From contig NC_079147.1 of the NCBI RefSeq assembly GCF_945859685.1, positions 233,488,765-233,552,764 on the forward strand: a DNA stretch of 64,000 bases. Direction: 5' to 3'. The translations under genes and the position numbers were made by a program. Position 1 is the first letter of the stretch, and the number at the start of each line of letters is the position of its first letter. The notes under the pieces were generated by a model that searched no databases, was not told the origin of the DNA, and saw only the letters and a list, made by a program, of their open reading frames with translations. The DNA comes from Eupeodes corollae. Taxonomy: Eukaryota; Arthropoda; Insecta; Diptera; Syrphidae. Shown here in pieces: positions 36,221 through 47,195 of this stretch.

Positions 36221-37571
36221 AATTGAGAATCAAAATCAATCGCTTAAATTAAAAAATTCGGGAAAATTTAATATTCGTTAAAAAACATAAAAAAAGATAC
36301 AAACTCAAATATTTCTTTAAAATTATGTCCCTTATTCAAATTTTAAAGTATTGTTTTCAAAAAAAGGTTTTCTTTTCTTAATGAAAAAATTAATTATATG
36401 TCCTGTCTTTTTCAATGAAATTGCAAGTTAATGTCATAAAAGTATTTCACTCCAAATCCATAGGATTTTCTTTTTTAAAATTTAAAAAAAAATTCTCTGT
36501 CAAAAATTAAAACATTCTGACAGTTTTAATCCCTCAATAAATCTTCTACTCGGTATATACAACAATTCTCTGCATGTTTATATATTTTTCTTTCCATCAT
36601 TTCGATTCATTTCAATGTTAACCTTAAGCCCCAAGCTATGAAATGAAAAAAAAATACAACAAAATATAAAATAAAATAAAATGCTCATCGCAGATTGAAA
36701 TCTAATTTACAAATAATTTACCACGCTGCATGAATTCTGCTCTTTTGCCCAAAATATGAAAAAAATATCTATGAACCATATATTTATATCTACACACAGT
36801 AGGAACTCGGGTACTAAGGGAAAAATCCATCTCTCGCACCCAAGTTGGTGTTAAAAACTTCATGGATACAAAAAAAAAATAATAGTCACACAGAGCAGTG
36901 CCACAAATAATCGTAACACTTAAATCCAATGTGATGAGCTATGCGCTCCATAGAACTTCCCATCGTCATCTCCTCCCCCAAACCCCACACGAAAAACCTA
37001 TCCCAACCCAATAGATAGATAGATAGATAGATAGATATTTCGTGAGACTCATATGTGCAAGGGTTGGTTTGATAGTTGGGCATAAATGGCAATGGCAATG
37101 GCAAGGGCAACGGAAACGGCACCGGGTACAGAGAGAGAGAGGTACGATTATAACTCTGTGTAGAGGGATTGTTATACCATTTACAATTTCTTTCCCTTTT
37201 ATAGAATAAACACAAAACCAAAAAGTACAGAGAAAGAGATCTCAAATAATAATCCAGTAAATTTATGTTATCCCCTTGGATATAAGTTTTTATTATTTTC
37301 CGTTTCAATCCACCCTTACACTACTATAATATTTTGTTTTTTCGTTTTTACTTCAGAGTTTTTGAAATTTAAATAAAGTTTCACTCCAACACTCGTAAGT
37401 TGTATTAAACGGAAAAAAAGGATATTCGTAAAGCCCGCCCCCACAACACTCCTATCGTTTTCGAAAATATAGGGGTTGATACGAAAGTTCGTATAGGTAC
37501 GATACCTATATTTTCAAGTACCTCCTTACATACACATATCTATGTCTAGTTTAAAGAGAAGTTTAACTTAC
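36221..37571. other. Probable lipase intron or intergenic DNA
   Basis: This lies 3' of the last recognised lipase exon on the minus strand. It has short chance frames, an A-rich zone and a (GATA)n microsatellite (37011-37037). No further lipase exon was found here. Confidence 0.45.
37011..37037. repeat. (AGAT)n microsatellite
   Basis: Perfect tetranucleotide tract of nearly seven AGAT units. Confidence 0.95.
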
Positions 37572-38534
37572 CCTATCCATTTCGAATTCGCTGAAGCCCA
37601 CCGACAAGTACATTACCAAAATGCACAAGCTTTGTGTGGGAACACCTTTGCCGCACAGCAAATGTCCGCCAAGTTGATTTAGAGCGGTCGATGGGAAGAG
37701 CTCATGTAATCCCAGGTGATTTAAGAGTGCCTACTCGTATACCGTTAGTTAGCATAAAGGAAGATAGACAAAATGGAAGAAATGACAAAAGGGCATTAGT
37801 ATTATTCACATTCACACACGATTGGGGGTGCATAGCATATATATTGGCACACGTTAAAAATTTGTCCTTTTTTTAAACAAGACTTCAAAGCACTAACTAA
37901 CTACCTCAATTTTCTCGCTCTCAGCGGCCATTATTCGCAGGGGTGGGCTCATGAGGTTGGAGAGAAAAGCCACCGGAGCCAGAAGGGATGCTGATATGAT
38001 GCGGTCATTGTATTCAGGCCGTTCGGACAGCATCACCAGGAAGATGGTTGATCCCTGGGAATGGGCGACGTAGTGCATCTTTTCGTGACCCGTCTGCTCG
38101 GTGACATGATCGATGATCGCCGGAAGATCGTAGTAGCCGATTTCGTGCCAGGTGAAGTTCCAAAAGTCGGGCATAGACGAATCGAATTCGGAATGCCGTT
38201 TGGAGTACGTTGTACCGCGGGCATTGGGCAACCAAACATCATAGCCTCGCTCATGGAGCATACACCCCAGACTCCGATCGCGACCGGCCAGCACGAAATC
38301 AGCAGCTGATCCGATCAAGCCGTGCATCAAAACAAACGGCTTCAAATTATTGGTGGTATTTTTTGGCGGAATTCGATGCAAGCTAAGTTTATAACCATCG
38401 GGAGTTAAAACTTCGTGGTTCTCACATGGCAAATGATTCGATTCGATTATCTGACACACAAGATCTTTGGCACTCGAGGAACTGAAAACACTTAAAAGCA
38501 TCAATGTCAAGGCTATTGATGGTAATTTATTCAT
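37572..38534 (-). CDS. Insect acid lipase (AB-hydrolase), first two coding exons; 3' exons not found
   Basis: Exon 1 is 38534-37905 (210 codons); exon 2 is 37730-37572 (53 codons); both junctions are phase 0. The start ATG at 38534 is chosen because it opens a signal peptide (residues 1-22, MNKLPSIALTLMLLS); an upstream in-frame ATG at 38633 adds 33 Cys-rich residues unlike a lipase. Exon 1 has ENHEVLTPDGYKLSLHRIP, the oxyanion-hole HGLIGSA (71-77), WLPNARGTTYSKRH, FWNFTWHEIGYYDLPA and the nucleophile box AHSQG (Ser159), where most relatives have GHSQG. Exon 1 ends GAG before GTAGTT. Exon 2 follows TAG at 37731-37733 and encodes ALLNHLGLHELFPSTALNQL and the cap region, ending before GTAAGT. 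Insect relatives are near 400 residues and hydrolyse neutral lipids or sterol esters in gut or lysosome. The exons with the catalytic Asp and His are not seen below 37572. The product is probably secreted. Confidence 0.85.
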
Positions 38535-39589
38535 TTTTTTTTCTATGCTTATCAATTCGAAAATTTGCAAGATCAAGTTACACAAGTTACAACCTCCGAA
38601 TATGCGCGCACAACACACCACACACGCAATCACTCACTCGCGCGTATCAATCGAAAGTGAAGCAGAGAGCTAAGTAAGGTACGAGCTTATGTATCTGCGA
38701 GATACAAATCAAGTCGAATTCTTTTGTCCGTCCATTCGGGTTGACCGTCAACAATCATCTGAAGCAGTAGATGTAAATTTGTTGTTTTATTATTACTTTT
38801 GTCTCATGTCTGGCTTTAGCTCTGTTAATGGCTATGGCTGTGGCTGTGGCTCTGGGTCTGAGCTGGGGTTTTACTGATCTTCTTTTGCGGTCACTTTAGT
38901 TGTGGTGATATCTATCTACCTGATACGGAGGTGTCTCTCTATAATTATTGAGAGAGCAAAGGTATTGGTTAATTTTTGCTACTACCTGTTTCACTATACG
39001 CTTAATGTGATGACTGACGATGATGACGATCGGATGGTATAGTGTACCTGCTACTAGAAAGGGCATAACCGCTGGCTTGAGTTTTATTTCGGGGGCAGAT
39101 TAAAACAAAAGCCAATTTTTTTTGAATTTCTTAGTTTTAAAAGTATTCAATGATAACTTAAGAAAGGTTGATTATGGATGTAAAGAAAAATCAGTGGAAA
39201 ATTTGTACGAACAGTTTTCAACCAAAAATTAATTTTTTCTTCATCCCCTCTCATTTTGAATAAGCATGTTCGAAAACGAAAATATTGATTAGGAGATGAT
39301 GCATCAAAAAGTATGAAAGGGTGTTAACGTTCATTTGCAATGTTAAAAGCAATTTACAACTTTTTACATTTTAAACTTTTATCATTAATATTTTGACTTA
39401 CATTTTACATTTTTTTAAACACATGTAAGATGTTGCAGAATTCCATAGCCTTGCTTCCTGATGGTTTGCAAAGGCTAGATTAGTACCAAAAAGATATAAA
39501 CCTTAACGAAGATAAGTTTAGTTTAGTTGTGATCTTAAGAGAAAATATATTAAGATCGAATTGAAATAGTTGTTGTTATAATATTGTAA
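38535..39589. promoter_or_regulatory. Region upstream of the lipase start
   Basis: This should hold the 5' UTR and promoter of the lipase. A GATA-factor-like TGATAAG lies on the minus strand at 38554-38548, 14 bases before the ATG, so it may lie within the transcript. GATA factors drive many midgut digestive genes in insects, but function here is only inference. No clear TATA box is placed. A (GGCTGT)-like tract lies near 38827-38850. Confidence 0.3.
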
Positions 39590-39759
39590 TCTAAATCAGA
39601 AACTTTGATTTATAATTTGGGAGCGGTATCTCCATGCCGTTTTAACGTAGCTGACTAGAGTCGACCAGCTAGTGTCACCGTTTAATATATTTTTTAGTTC
39701 ATCCATAGTTAGACTGATTTTATTCCAGTAGGCACGTCTAATGGCATTTAAAACAGGAT
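39590..39759 (-). other. Unrecognised C-terminal-like coding remnant
   Basis: A minus frame of 65 codons (39596-39793) reads AYWNKISLTMDELKNILNGD then SWSTLVSYVKTAWRYRSQII and stops. It looks like genuine protein sequence and could be the tail of a transposon protein. I do not recognise it. At 39760 the sequence switches to the Jockey/CR1-type copy 2, so only this end is left. Confidence 0.35.
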
Positions 39760-41240
39760 TGCTCGATTGATAAAGCCAATTTGCTTGCAGCACAGTTTGC
39801 TGTTAATTCGACGCTACCGGAAAGTGTCATGAGTCCTCCTGTTCTTGAGAGCGTAAATTATTCAATGGGACGAATCTTCTTTCGCACTCGTGCAGTTGCA
39901 AGAGTACTGAAAGACTTTTACATACACAAATCCACTGGCCCGGATAGTATTTCCCCAATTGTTCTGAAGAGGTGTTCTTCATCGCTGGCAAAACCACTGC
40001 GTAAACTTTTCCATCTTTCCTACTTTACAGGTCTCTTTCCGAGCGGATGGAAAATAGCATTTGTCCAGCCTGTCCCTAAAAAAGGCGAATCCTCCTCTCC
40101 CTCTAACTATCGTCCAATAGCACTCACGTCCCTTCTTTTCAAGGTCATGGAAACGCTGATTAATTATCAGCTCAAGAAATATCTCGAAGAACGGAAGTTT
40201 CTTAATGACCGACAGTATGGTTTTCATAGCAATAGGCCCAGTGGTGATCTCATGATTCATCTCACCGAACAGTGGAACAAATATTTACATCGTTTTGGAG
40301 AAAGTAAGATTATTGCACTTGAAATTTTAAAGGCATTTAATAGAGTTTAGCATCACGCTCTCTTATCGAAAATGGGTGCATGTGGTATTAGAAATTGCCT
40401 TTCGGACCGTTTAATTCAAGTAGTATTGGACGTCTTTAAATCTGATATCCATAAAATAAACGCTGGTATGCCCCAGGGCTCCGTTTTGTCTCCGACACTC
40501 TTTCTTACATTCATAAATGATCTTATGTCTGCCACTTCTAATCCATTAACCTGTTCAGCCGACAACTGTACCCTCAGCTTTTCATGCTCGTTTATAGATT
40601 CACATCCTTGTCCTTCGGATGTGGAACTTCAACGGCAGCGTATGATAAGATCATTGAATTCTGATCTTGACAGCATTGTACAATGGGGAATCAAAAACCG
40701 TGTAGAATTCAATGCTTCGAAAACTCAATGCTGTCTTCTGTCGTTAAAGCGTAACACACCCCGATGCCATTATCTATGAGTGGCACTTGCATCCAAGAAA
40801 CTAATCAATTGTCAGTACTTGGTATGTATATCACAGATCACCTTTTATGGAACGATCATATATTTGATATTGCCAAAAATGCTGCCAGGTGCTTAGGATT
40901 CCTCCGACGGTGCAAGAAATTTGTTACCCCTTCTGATCTGGCTGTAATTTACAGAGCCTTCATCCGTCCAAAGCCTGAATATAATTCACACATCTGGGCA
41001 GGTGCCCCTTAAACAAGCTTAAATCTCTTATTTAGAATACAAAAAAGGGCTTTAAAAATGATAGGCGATAGAACTACAACCGAAACCTTTACATCACTAG
41101 AACACCGCCGCAATGTTTCATGCCTTTCGTTGTTTTATTGATATTTTTACAAACGATTCAGCCGTAATACTCGCATTTCCAGGAATGCTCATCAGTTTAC
41201 CCTTGAGCTCAATTTCGGGCGTACTGTCAAGTATAGAGAT
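39760..41240 (+). pseudogene. Jockey/CR1-type LINE, copy 2
   Basis: This copy is collinear with copy 1 (11412-13610): ANLLAAQFAVNSTLPESV (39774), then SNYRPIALTSLLFKVMETL (40105-40160), YGFHSNRPSGDLMIHLT, LEILKAFNRV where copy 1 has the catalytic LDISKAFDRV, GMPQGSVLSPTLF, and a decayed CSADNCTL in place of CFADDSTL. Both catalytic Asp boxes are damaged, with a stop after FNRV (40348) and frameshifts near 40760 and 41010. It ends abruptly after FGRTVKYRDS (41240), where the minus-strand RT begins; copy 1 runs on for about 60 more codons. Confidence 0.88.
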
Positions 41241-41568
41241 TCAGTGTACATTCAGTGGATCGGTCGCTGCGATGGGGCATATAGTTTGGGTGCAAAAGCT
41301 CTCCTCTTGCTTTAAAGATTGTTGATATAGTATCTATACTGCTTAATAGGTTGTGATCCAGCACTCGATATAGGTTCCTGGATTCATTTTGTCTTGCTCG
41401 TTCATGGAAATGTTCAAATTTTGTTTCCTTAATAGTGTTCCACAAGACATCCAAGGTTTCTTCCCATCTTTCGGGGGTATCGCTGTATAGATTTAGGTTA
41501 TGTTCCAAGCATAATCTTGACCACTCGCCAAAGAACTGGGACTTGCGTTGCTCGATATAGGAGGCCAC
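41241..41568 (-). pseudogene. GVKQGC-type RT, C-terminal part (after fold-back insertion)
   Basis: Minus strand: ASYIEQRKSQFFGEWSRLCL (41520-41568), then VLWNTIKETKFEHFHERAR and onward to 41227. It continues the RT at 42772-43940: excising the fold-back element with one copy of GAGGCCAC joins RLPKIVAS to YIEQRKSQFF in frame. The 3' end is lost at the junction with Jockey/CR1-type copy 2. Confidence 0.75.
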
Positions 41569-42763
41569 GGGGAGAGTACGATAACTTTGGCGCCGAGATA
41601 TAATAACGGTTTTTGGTAGAGGGGCTTAATACAAGCATTTTTTACTATGGGAGGGGGGGTCTATCTCCCCCCGTTTAGGCGGTAGGGGCAATTTAAAAAA
41701 ACATGTACTTTAAATGGAAAAAAAATAATTAAAAAATAACGGTAATACTTACAATTAAGTATTATACCTTTTTTTAAAGCCAACACTTGTGTCTAGTAGC
41801 TTGTTTTTAAATCAAGTCAAAACTATGCATAGTTTGCGAAAAACACTGTTTTAAACTCAAAATTTGGTCAAAAAAAAAGTTAAAAATATGGTTTAGAGTG
41901 TAATATTTCGAAACTTTTAGATTATCTACAATTTTTTTTTTAGAATACATTGCCCTTATTTATTTTTGATCGAAAACTGAAAACTAGATGATTTTATGTC
42001 TTTTAGTTTTTGAGAAAATTGAAAATAACCACAACTACTATTTTAATTTAATTCTTTTTTTTTGCTTCAAAAATCTTATTTTGATAGTAACAATGGTAGG
42101 TGCAAGTTTGGTTGTATGCAACAGTGGGATCCGTAAGGGCAACCCCCCTGCTTGGGCTCACTATAGGATTTGGGGTGGGTGCGAGTTAGGGTGGGTGCAA
42201 GGTGGAGAGGGTGAAAGGTTCGGTGAGTGCATGCAAAATTTCATATGCATCTAAATAAACTGGATATAAAAAAGTAATTTAATTGAAATATTTTGTTTTG
42301 GTAATTTTCAATTTTCTCAAAAACTAGAAGACATAGAAACATCTAGTTTTCAGTTTTCGTTAAAAAATAAATAAGGGCAATGTATTCTAAAAAAAAAAAT
42401 TGTAGATAATCTAAAAGTTTCGAAATATTACACTCTAAACCATATTTTTAACTTTTTTTTTGACCAAATTTTGAGTTTAAAACAGTGTTTTTCGCAAACT
42501 ATGCATAGTTTTGACTTGATTTAAAAACAAGCTACTAGACACAAGTGTTGGCTTTAAAAAAAGGTATAATACTTAATTGTAAGTATTACCGTTATTTTTT
42601 AATTATTTTTTTTCCATTTAAAGTACATGTTTTTTTAAATTGCCCCTACCGCCTAAACGGGGGGAGATAGACCCCCCCCTCCCATAGTAAAAAATGCTTG
42701 TATTAAGCCCCTCTACCAAAAACCGTTATTATATCTCGGCGCCAAAGTTATCGTACTCGTGCC
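41569..42763. mobile_element. Fold-back transposon, 1195 bp, with 8-bp target duplication
   Basis: Two arms of about 463 bp (41569-42030 and 42300-42763) are nearly perfect inverted repeats around a spacer of about 270 bp. The ends are GGGGAGAGTACGATAA and (inverted) GGCACGAGTACGATAA. GAGGCCAC directly flanks both sides (41561-41568 and 42764-42771). Arms contain a G/C-run block (41651-41678) and AT-rich tracts, and there is no transposase. The duplication size fits hAT or, less well, Mutator-like elements; the ends do not decide it. High arm identity suggests recent insertion or gene conversion. Confidence 0.88.
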
Positions 42764-42771
42764 GAGGCCAC

Positions 42772-43940
42772 TATTTTAGGAAGTCTTTGCGGGGAGTATT
42801 CCATGATTTTTCTTATGAAGCTGAAGTGAAGTTTCAGAGTGTACAAGAAGAGAGGAGGAAGTCCAGTCTCTAAATGAGTATTTTCTGGGAGACGGACAAT
42901 TTTCTTTAAGAAGTATGTTAAGAGTTTTTCAACGTCAACGTATTACACAACTCCCCAGACCTGCACATTATTGATCTTACTACCGTCTCAAAAAGTTTGT
43001 ATTTCACACTTGTTGCGACGTTCTTTTTACCAATTAGGCCTTTCCAGTGGCAGTTAATGGCCATTTTAGCATCATGTAAATTGGCTCTGAAGTGTTTCTC
43101 AAGAGAGAGTTTGGGAGTCAAGATTACTCCTAAATACTTGTACTCTTTGACTTTTTCAAGTTCCTCACCTTCCCAGGTCCATTTCTCATCCCTAGCGTAT
43201 CTTGCAGTGGTGTTTCTGAAGACCACAATTTTAGATTTGTCGGTGTTAACCTTTAGATTCCATTTACAGCAGTGTTTTTATATTTGCCGTTTCTGCCAGT
43301 AGGACGATGTCATCTGCATACATTAGACATTTGATGTTAATTCCATCGAAATCAATTCCTCCTGGGATAGAGGTAGTGATGTCATCAAGAAATATCGAAA
43401 AAAGCAAAGGACTCAGTAAACACCTTTGTTTGACGCCCATTTTTGTATTAAACCAGGAAGACAATTGTTTCCCATCCCAAACTGCCGATTGATTTTGCTC
43501 GTACATACTTTGCAACACTTTAAGGATCTTCGTTGAAACTCCTCATTGCTTAGTTTTAGGAATAAAGAATTTCTGTCTATGGAATCAAAGGCAGCCTTAG
43601 AATCCACGAAAAAAGCATATAGCTTCTTTCCGTTATCAAGGTATGTCTTATTTAAGCTTGTTAACGTAAAGATGTTATCAACAGTGGAGTATTCCTTGCG
43701 AAAGCCTGCTTGAAACTCACTAAGAAGTCCATTGTCCGTTATCCATTTCGTTAAGCGATTGAGGAGCACAGCAGAGAAGATTTTCGTTACAGTGTTCAAG
43801 AAAGATATTCCTCGGTAGTTACTCGCCTCTTCTGCACTTCTCTTTATACAAATTGGGAAGATAATGATTTTCCTGAAGTTTTCTTCCACCACACCTTCAT
43901 CGAAAATATGATTTAAACGTAACGAAGATAATATCAACTA
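42772..43940 (-). pseudogene. GVKQGC-type RT, main part
   Basis: Minus strand order: NYRGISFLNTVTKIFSAVLL (about 43770-43830), LLSEFQAGFRKEYSTVDNIF, LYAFFVDSKAAFDSIDRNSL with the first catalytic Asp, a frame change near 43500, MGVKQRCLLSPLLFSIFLDD (Gly to Arg in the GVKQGC box), CLMYADDIVLLAE with intact YADD (about 43300), then KVKEYKYLGVILTPKLSLEK (about 43110). A thumb and C-terminal region follows to 42772. It has no endonuclease and is frameshifted at least twice. Similar fragments lie at 3.0-3.5, 5.6-6.3 and 62.2-62.5 kb. Confidence 0.83.
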
Positions 43941-44069
43941 TAAAAGTAGTGGTGTTAGATGAGTTTAATCAAAGTACTCATTTTTAATTTTAAATTCAAA
44001 TCTTCTCAAAAATAAACTACGGCTACTCTTCAAGAAATTACAAAATTACGAGCTAAAAACAAAATAAAA

Positions 44070-45512
44070 AAGAAGCTGAGATGCGACCCACACTGATAAC
44101 TTTACATCCCGTCTGTAGATTTGTCTTGCTTAAATATTTGAAGGTTTTCGTGTTGGGTTAAAAAAGTTGTTAGATAATTTTTTCTTAAAAAATTTAAAAT
44201 TAACAACAATATTTTTCATATAAAGAAATAGTTTAGTTTCAAAATCTAGTCTTATTAAATAGTTGTTAAGTGGAAAACAAATGTTTACCAATTTTAATAG
44301 CATTTCATAAATTTTTACACATTGGATGAATGAAACTTATTTGAGAGATATCAAGAGCCAAACATCAATTTTTACCGAATTTTTGTAGATTTTATGTTTT
44401 TTTATGAAAAAAACGTATACTGTTGGATTTTTATTAAAAAAAACTACTGAATATGGTAAACAGTATTTTCTGTGAAATAAAAATAGTTTGAAGACACTAT
44501 TTTTAATTCTTGAAAAGCTATTTGAGTCGCAAGTACATTTTACCAAGCTTCAGTATTGTGTTTTTTGTTAGGTTTTTATTTTTTGTAAAATGAACTTTTA
44601 ATTAGATTTTCCTCAAAATGTAACTAAATGTTGACAACAATATTTTTTAAAAGCCAGTATCTCAAAGTTTTGAAACGATATTTGATTCGAAAATCAATTT
44701 TTATCAACTTTTATTAATTTTATTGTTTAGGTTTTTATTTTTTGTCAAAAAACTGTCAATACAATTTTTCTAAAAAAATTTCAGAATGAACACTATTTCT
44801 TAATAGTAAAAATTGGTTGAAAGGCAGAATCTGAAATTTTTGAAAAGATATTAGGGTCAAAAATCAATTCTTACCAACTTTGAGTAATGTTTTTTTTAGA
44901 TTCTTATTTTTATATAAAAAAAATTTCTATTCGATTTTTCTAAAATTTTTTAACAGTTGTTAAAAACTTTATTTTTCGCTGCAAAAAATTGTTTTCGAGA
45001 TAAAATCATTTTGTATTCGTGAAATTTTCGACGTGACACCTTTTTTTAAGTTTTTTTGATTTATAAAAAAAACATTAATTGGATTTTTTTCAAAAAAATA
45101 TACTTATTTATACCAAATAAACGTTGCAATATATTATATACAATTTAATTCAAGTCTCTAGCGTTTTTGGTTCGTAAGATATTTAGGATCAACCAAAATT
45201 TTCACCTTTTTTAAACTGATATGGTAAAAAAACCGTCCACGCAATTTTCTTGGGAGCGCTTTCTGCATCTTTCTGCCTTATTATCTGTATAACAAAAATA
45301 ATTGGAAGTCGATATCTCTTCTGGTTCTTGAGCTTTGAACAACGAAAAAACGTCGCGAACGTATGGACGTACGAACGTACGCACACGCGCACGCACGGAC
45401 ATCTTTCTAAAAAATCTTTTATTTCGACTCTAGGGAACTTGAAACGTCGAGAAATGTCGAAATTTTCAATTTGAAAAAGCGGACCCATTACAAAACCTTC
45501 CTATGGGAAGTT
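44070..45512 (+). repeat. Tandem-unit repeat family, copy 2
   Basis: This is the same family as 35240-36220, and longer. It begins with GAGATGCGACCCACACTGAT (44080) and runs through six or more AT-rich units of about 150 bp. The conserved 3' part follows (CTTTCTGCATCTTTCTGCC, the GTACGTACG-rich stretch near 45360, TTTCGACTCTAGGGAACTTG), ending in a CTTCCTATGGGAAGTT hairpin near 45500. Confidence 0.75.
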
Positions 45513-45589
45513 AAAAATAACGAATGGATTTTTCTAAAACATAATCTTACGATTATTAAAAAAATTGCGTAGAATGAAATAATTTTAAA

Positions 45590-46098
45590 GTCGAATCCAA
45601 CATCAGTTTTTACGAATTTTTGCGTACTATTTCTTGTAGATTCTTATTTTTTATAAAAAATACTTCCTGTTGGATTTTTCAAAAAAAATGTAATAAATGT
45701 TAAAAGCAATATTTTCTACAACATAACAAGTTTTAAGGCAAGTTATTCAAAAACGTTATTCATCTTCGTATTTTGTAGGTAAAATAACCTTTTGTTCGTA
45801 AAATATTTGAGATGACAGTGTTTTTGATTTATAGAAAAAAATGTTAGTTGAATTTTGTTTTTTTCAAAGTGATACCAGTTTGGTTTCACGTCACACTTTA
45901 CAATGAACAATTTAGCTAAAGTCGCCAGCGTTATTTTATTTAAAGCCCTTTCTGTATCTTTCTGTGTTAATATTTGCCTACAAATTTTATTTGAACTCGA
46001 TATCTCTACTGGTTCTAGGGACCTTGAAACGTTAAGAAATATCAAAATTTTCAATTTGAGAAATCGGACCCATTACAATAACTTTTATGGGAAGTTGG
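45590..46098 (+). repeat. Tandem-unit repeat family, copy 3 (short)
   Basis: A shorter copy directly after copy 2: one or two AT-rich units, the CTTTCTGTATCTTTCTGTG block (45950) and the 3' end, but the CG-rich GTACGTAC segment is deleted and the terminal hairpin has decayed (AACTTTTATGGGAAGTT). Confidence 0.7.
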
Positions 46099-46269
46099 CA
46101 ACAAACAACTCACCGATAAATTAAAACTGCTGGCTTTAAATTCTAAAAATAAGGTTCTAACATAAGTAACAGGTTATCCATTTTGCGGTTTCAAAAGTAT
46201 AGGGCTGGAATTCGTTATCTGTCAAACTGAGTTATTAAACCATTTTTTTTTTTCAGTTGAAAGTCTGAC

Positions 46270-46445
46270 ATTTACGAAAATGGATCGCTTTCAAATTTCT
46301 AAAATCTCGCAAGCAATTGGCAAAATTGTGAAGAAATTTGAAGAGACTGGATTAGTTACAGATATTGAGCACTTAAAAACCACCATTAGTCAAGTTATGG
46401 CTAAGATTCCGCCAAATATGTTTCAAAAAGTGGACGAATATTAAC
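46270..46445 (+). pseudogene. Mariner-like transposase, N- and C-termini fused by deletion
   Basis: Plus strand: AIGKIVKKFEETGLVTDIE, as in the DNA-binding part of maT/mariner-like transposases, is followed directly by ISQVMAKIPPNMFQKV, which belongs at the C-terminus. The whole catalytic domain is gone. The same two motifs occur in the remnant at 54.9-55.7 kb. Confidence 0.6.
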
Positions 46446-46798
46446 TCAAGAGAATCAATGCTTTCAAAAATTTGCTTAGTGGCAATTTAAATGAAATGTC
46501 AACGTTCCAACTAATCTTATACATACACTTCGCTCCACTTGAATAGAAACAAACTTTTTTTTAAATTATAAATTCACCTTTTTGTTTTAGTTCTTATAAG
46601 ATGGATCTATTGCAAATAAAACTACATAGACAGAATAATTCAGGAAAATACCATTAGCTTATTTAAACCACTTTTCTAATTACTTCATTAAAAACACTGT
46701 TTTTTTTTGCAGCACTTGAATAGAAACATTCGCTTAAATAAGGAAACAAATTGACAAAATGCAGTAAAGAGGGTATTTTTTTTAGTTAAAATGATATT

Positions 46799-47195
46799 TT
46801 AATAATGTGTGCTACCACCTTTATTTGAAATAACTTCAAAAACCCTGTTGGGAAGTGGATCATATAGTTTTTTTAAGTAATTTAATTGCACTCTATGCCT
46901 CTTTGATAGCAGCAGTAAGTGATTCTTTGTCATCATACTGTTGTCCAGAGTCGTAAACTCTACGAACAATCCATTCCCATACATTTTCTATAATATTTAG
47001 GTCCGGGGAATTCGGTGGCCATTGAAGTAAGGTAACATTTTTCTCGGCTAACCAACTTTTAATGATCCTAGCGTTGTGGTTTACCGCGTTGTCTTGCTGA
47101 AAAGTCCCTGGTATTGGTCAAAATAAATTGGTAACCTTAGGGAAAGCTTCTTGCAATATATGCTTGTAGGAGTTAGCCGTCATTTTCAACGTGGG
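46799..47195 (-). pseudogene. Tc1-like transposase, C-terminal half
   Basis: Minus strand: LKMTANSYKHIL (about 47155-47190), FQQDNAVNHNARIIKSWL with the second catalytic Asp, LLQWPPNSPDLNIIENVW with the third acidic residue (Glu in the DD34E arrangement), then the end LPNRVFEVISNKGGSTHY. A stop at 47118-47120 and another near 46900, plus a frameshift near 46890, break it. The upstream part is displaced to 49377-49486 by the inserted LINE. Confidence 0.85.

Noticed and set aside
36886..37308. Minus 140-codon frame as a lipase exon or membrane protein
   Set aside because: It has proline-leucine and tyrosine-leucine-serine runs from microsatellite-like DNA, no AB-hydrolase motif, and does not splice sensibly to exon 2.
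38061..38309. Plus-strand 82-codon frame
   Set aside because: Antisense of lipase exon 1, which has strong family motifs on the minus strand.
45211..45402. Arg/Val-rich frame as a small protein
   Set aside because: It is a translation of the GTACGTAC-rich block shared by the repeat copies.
44070..46098. CRISPR-like array
   Set aside because: Units are about 150 bp, imperfect and without unique spacers, and the window is eukaryotic.
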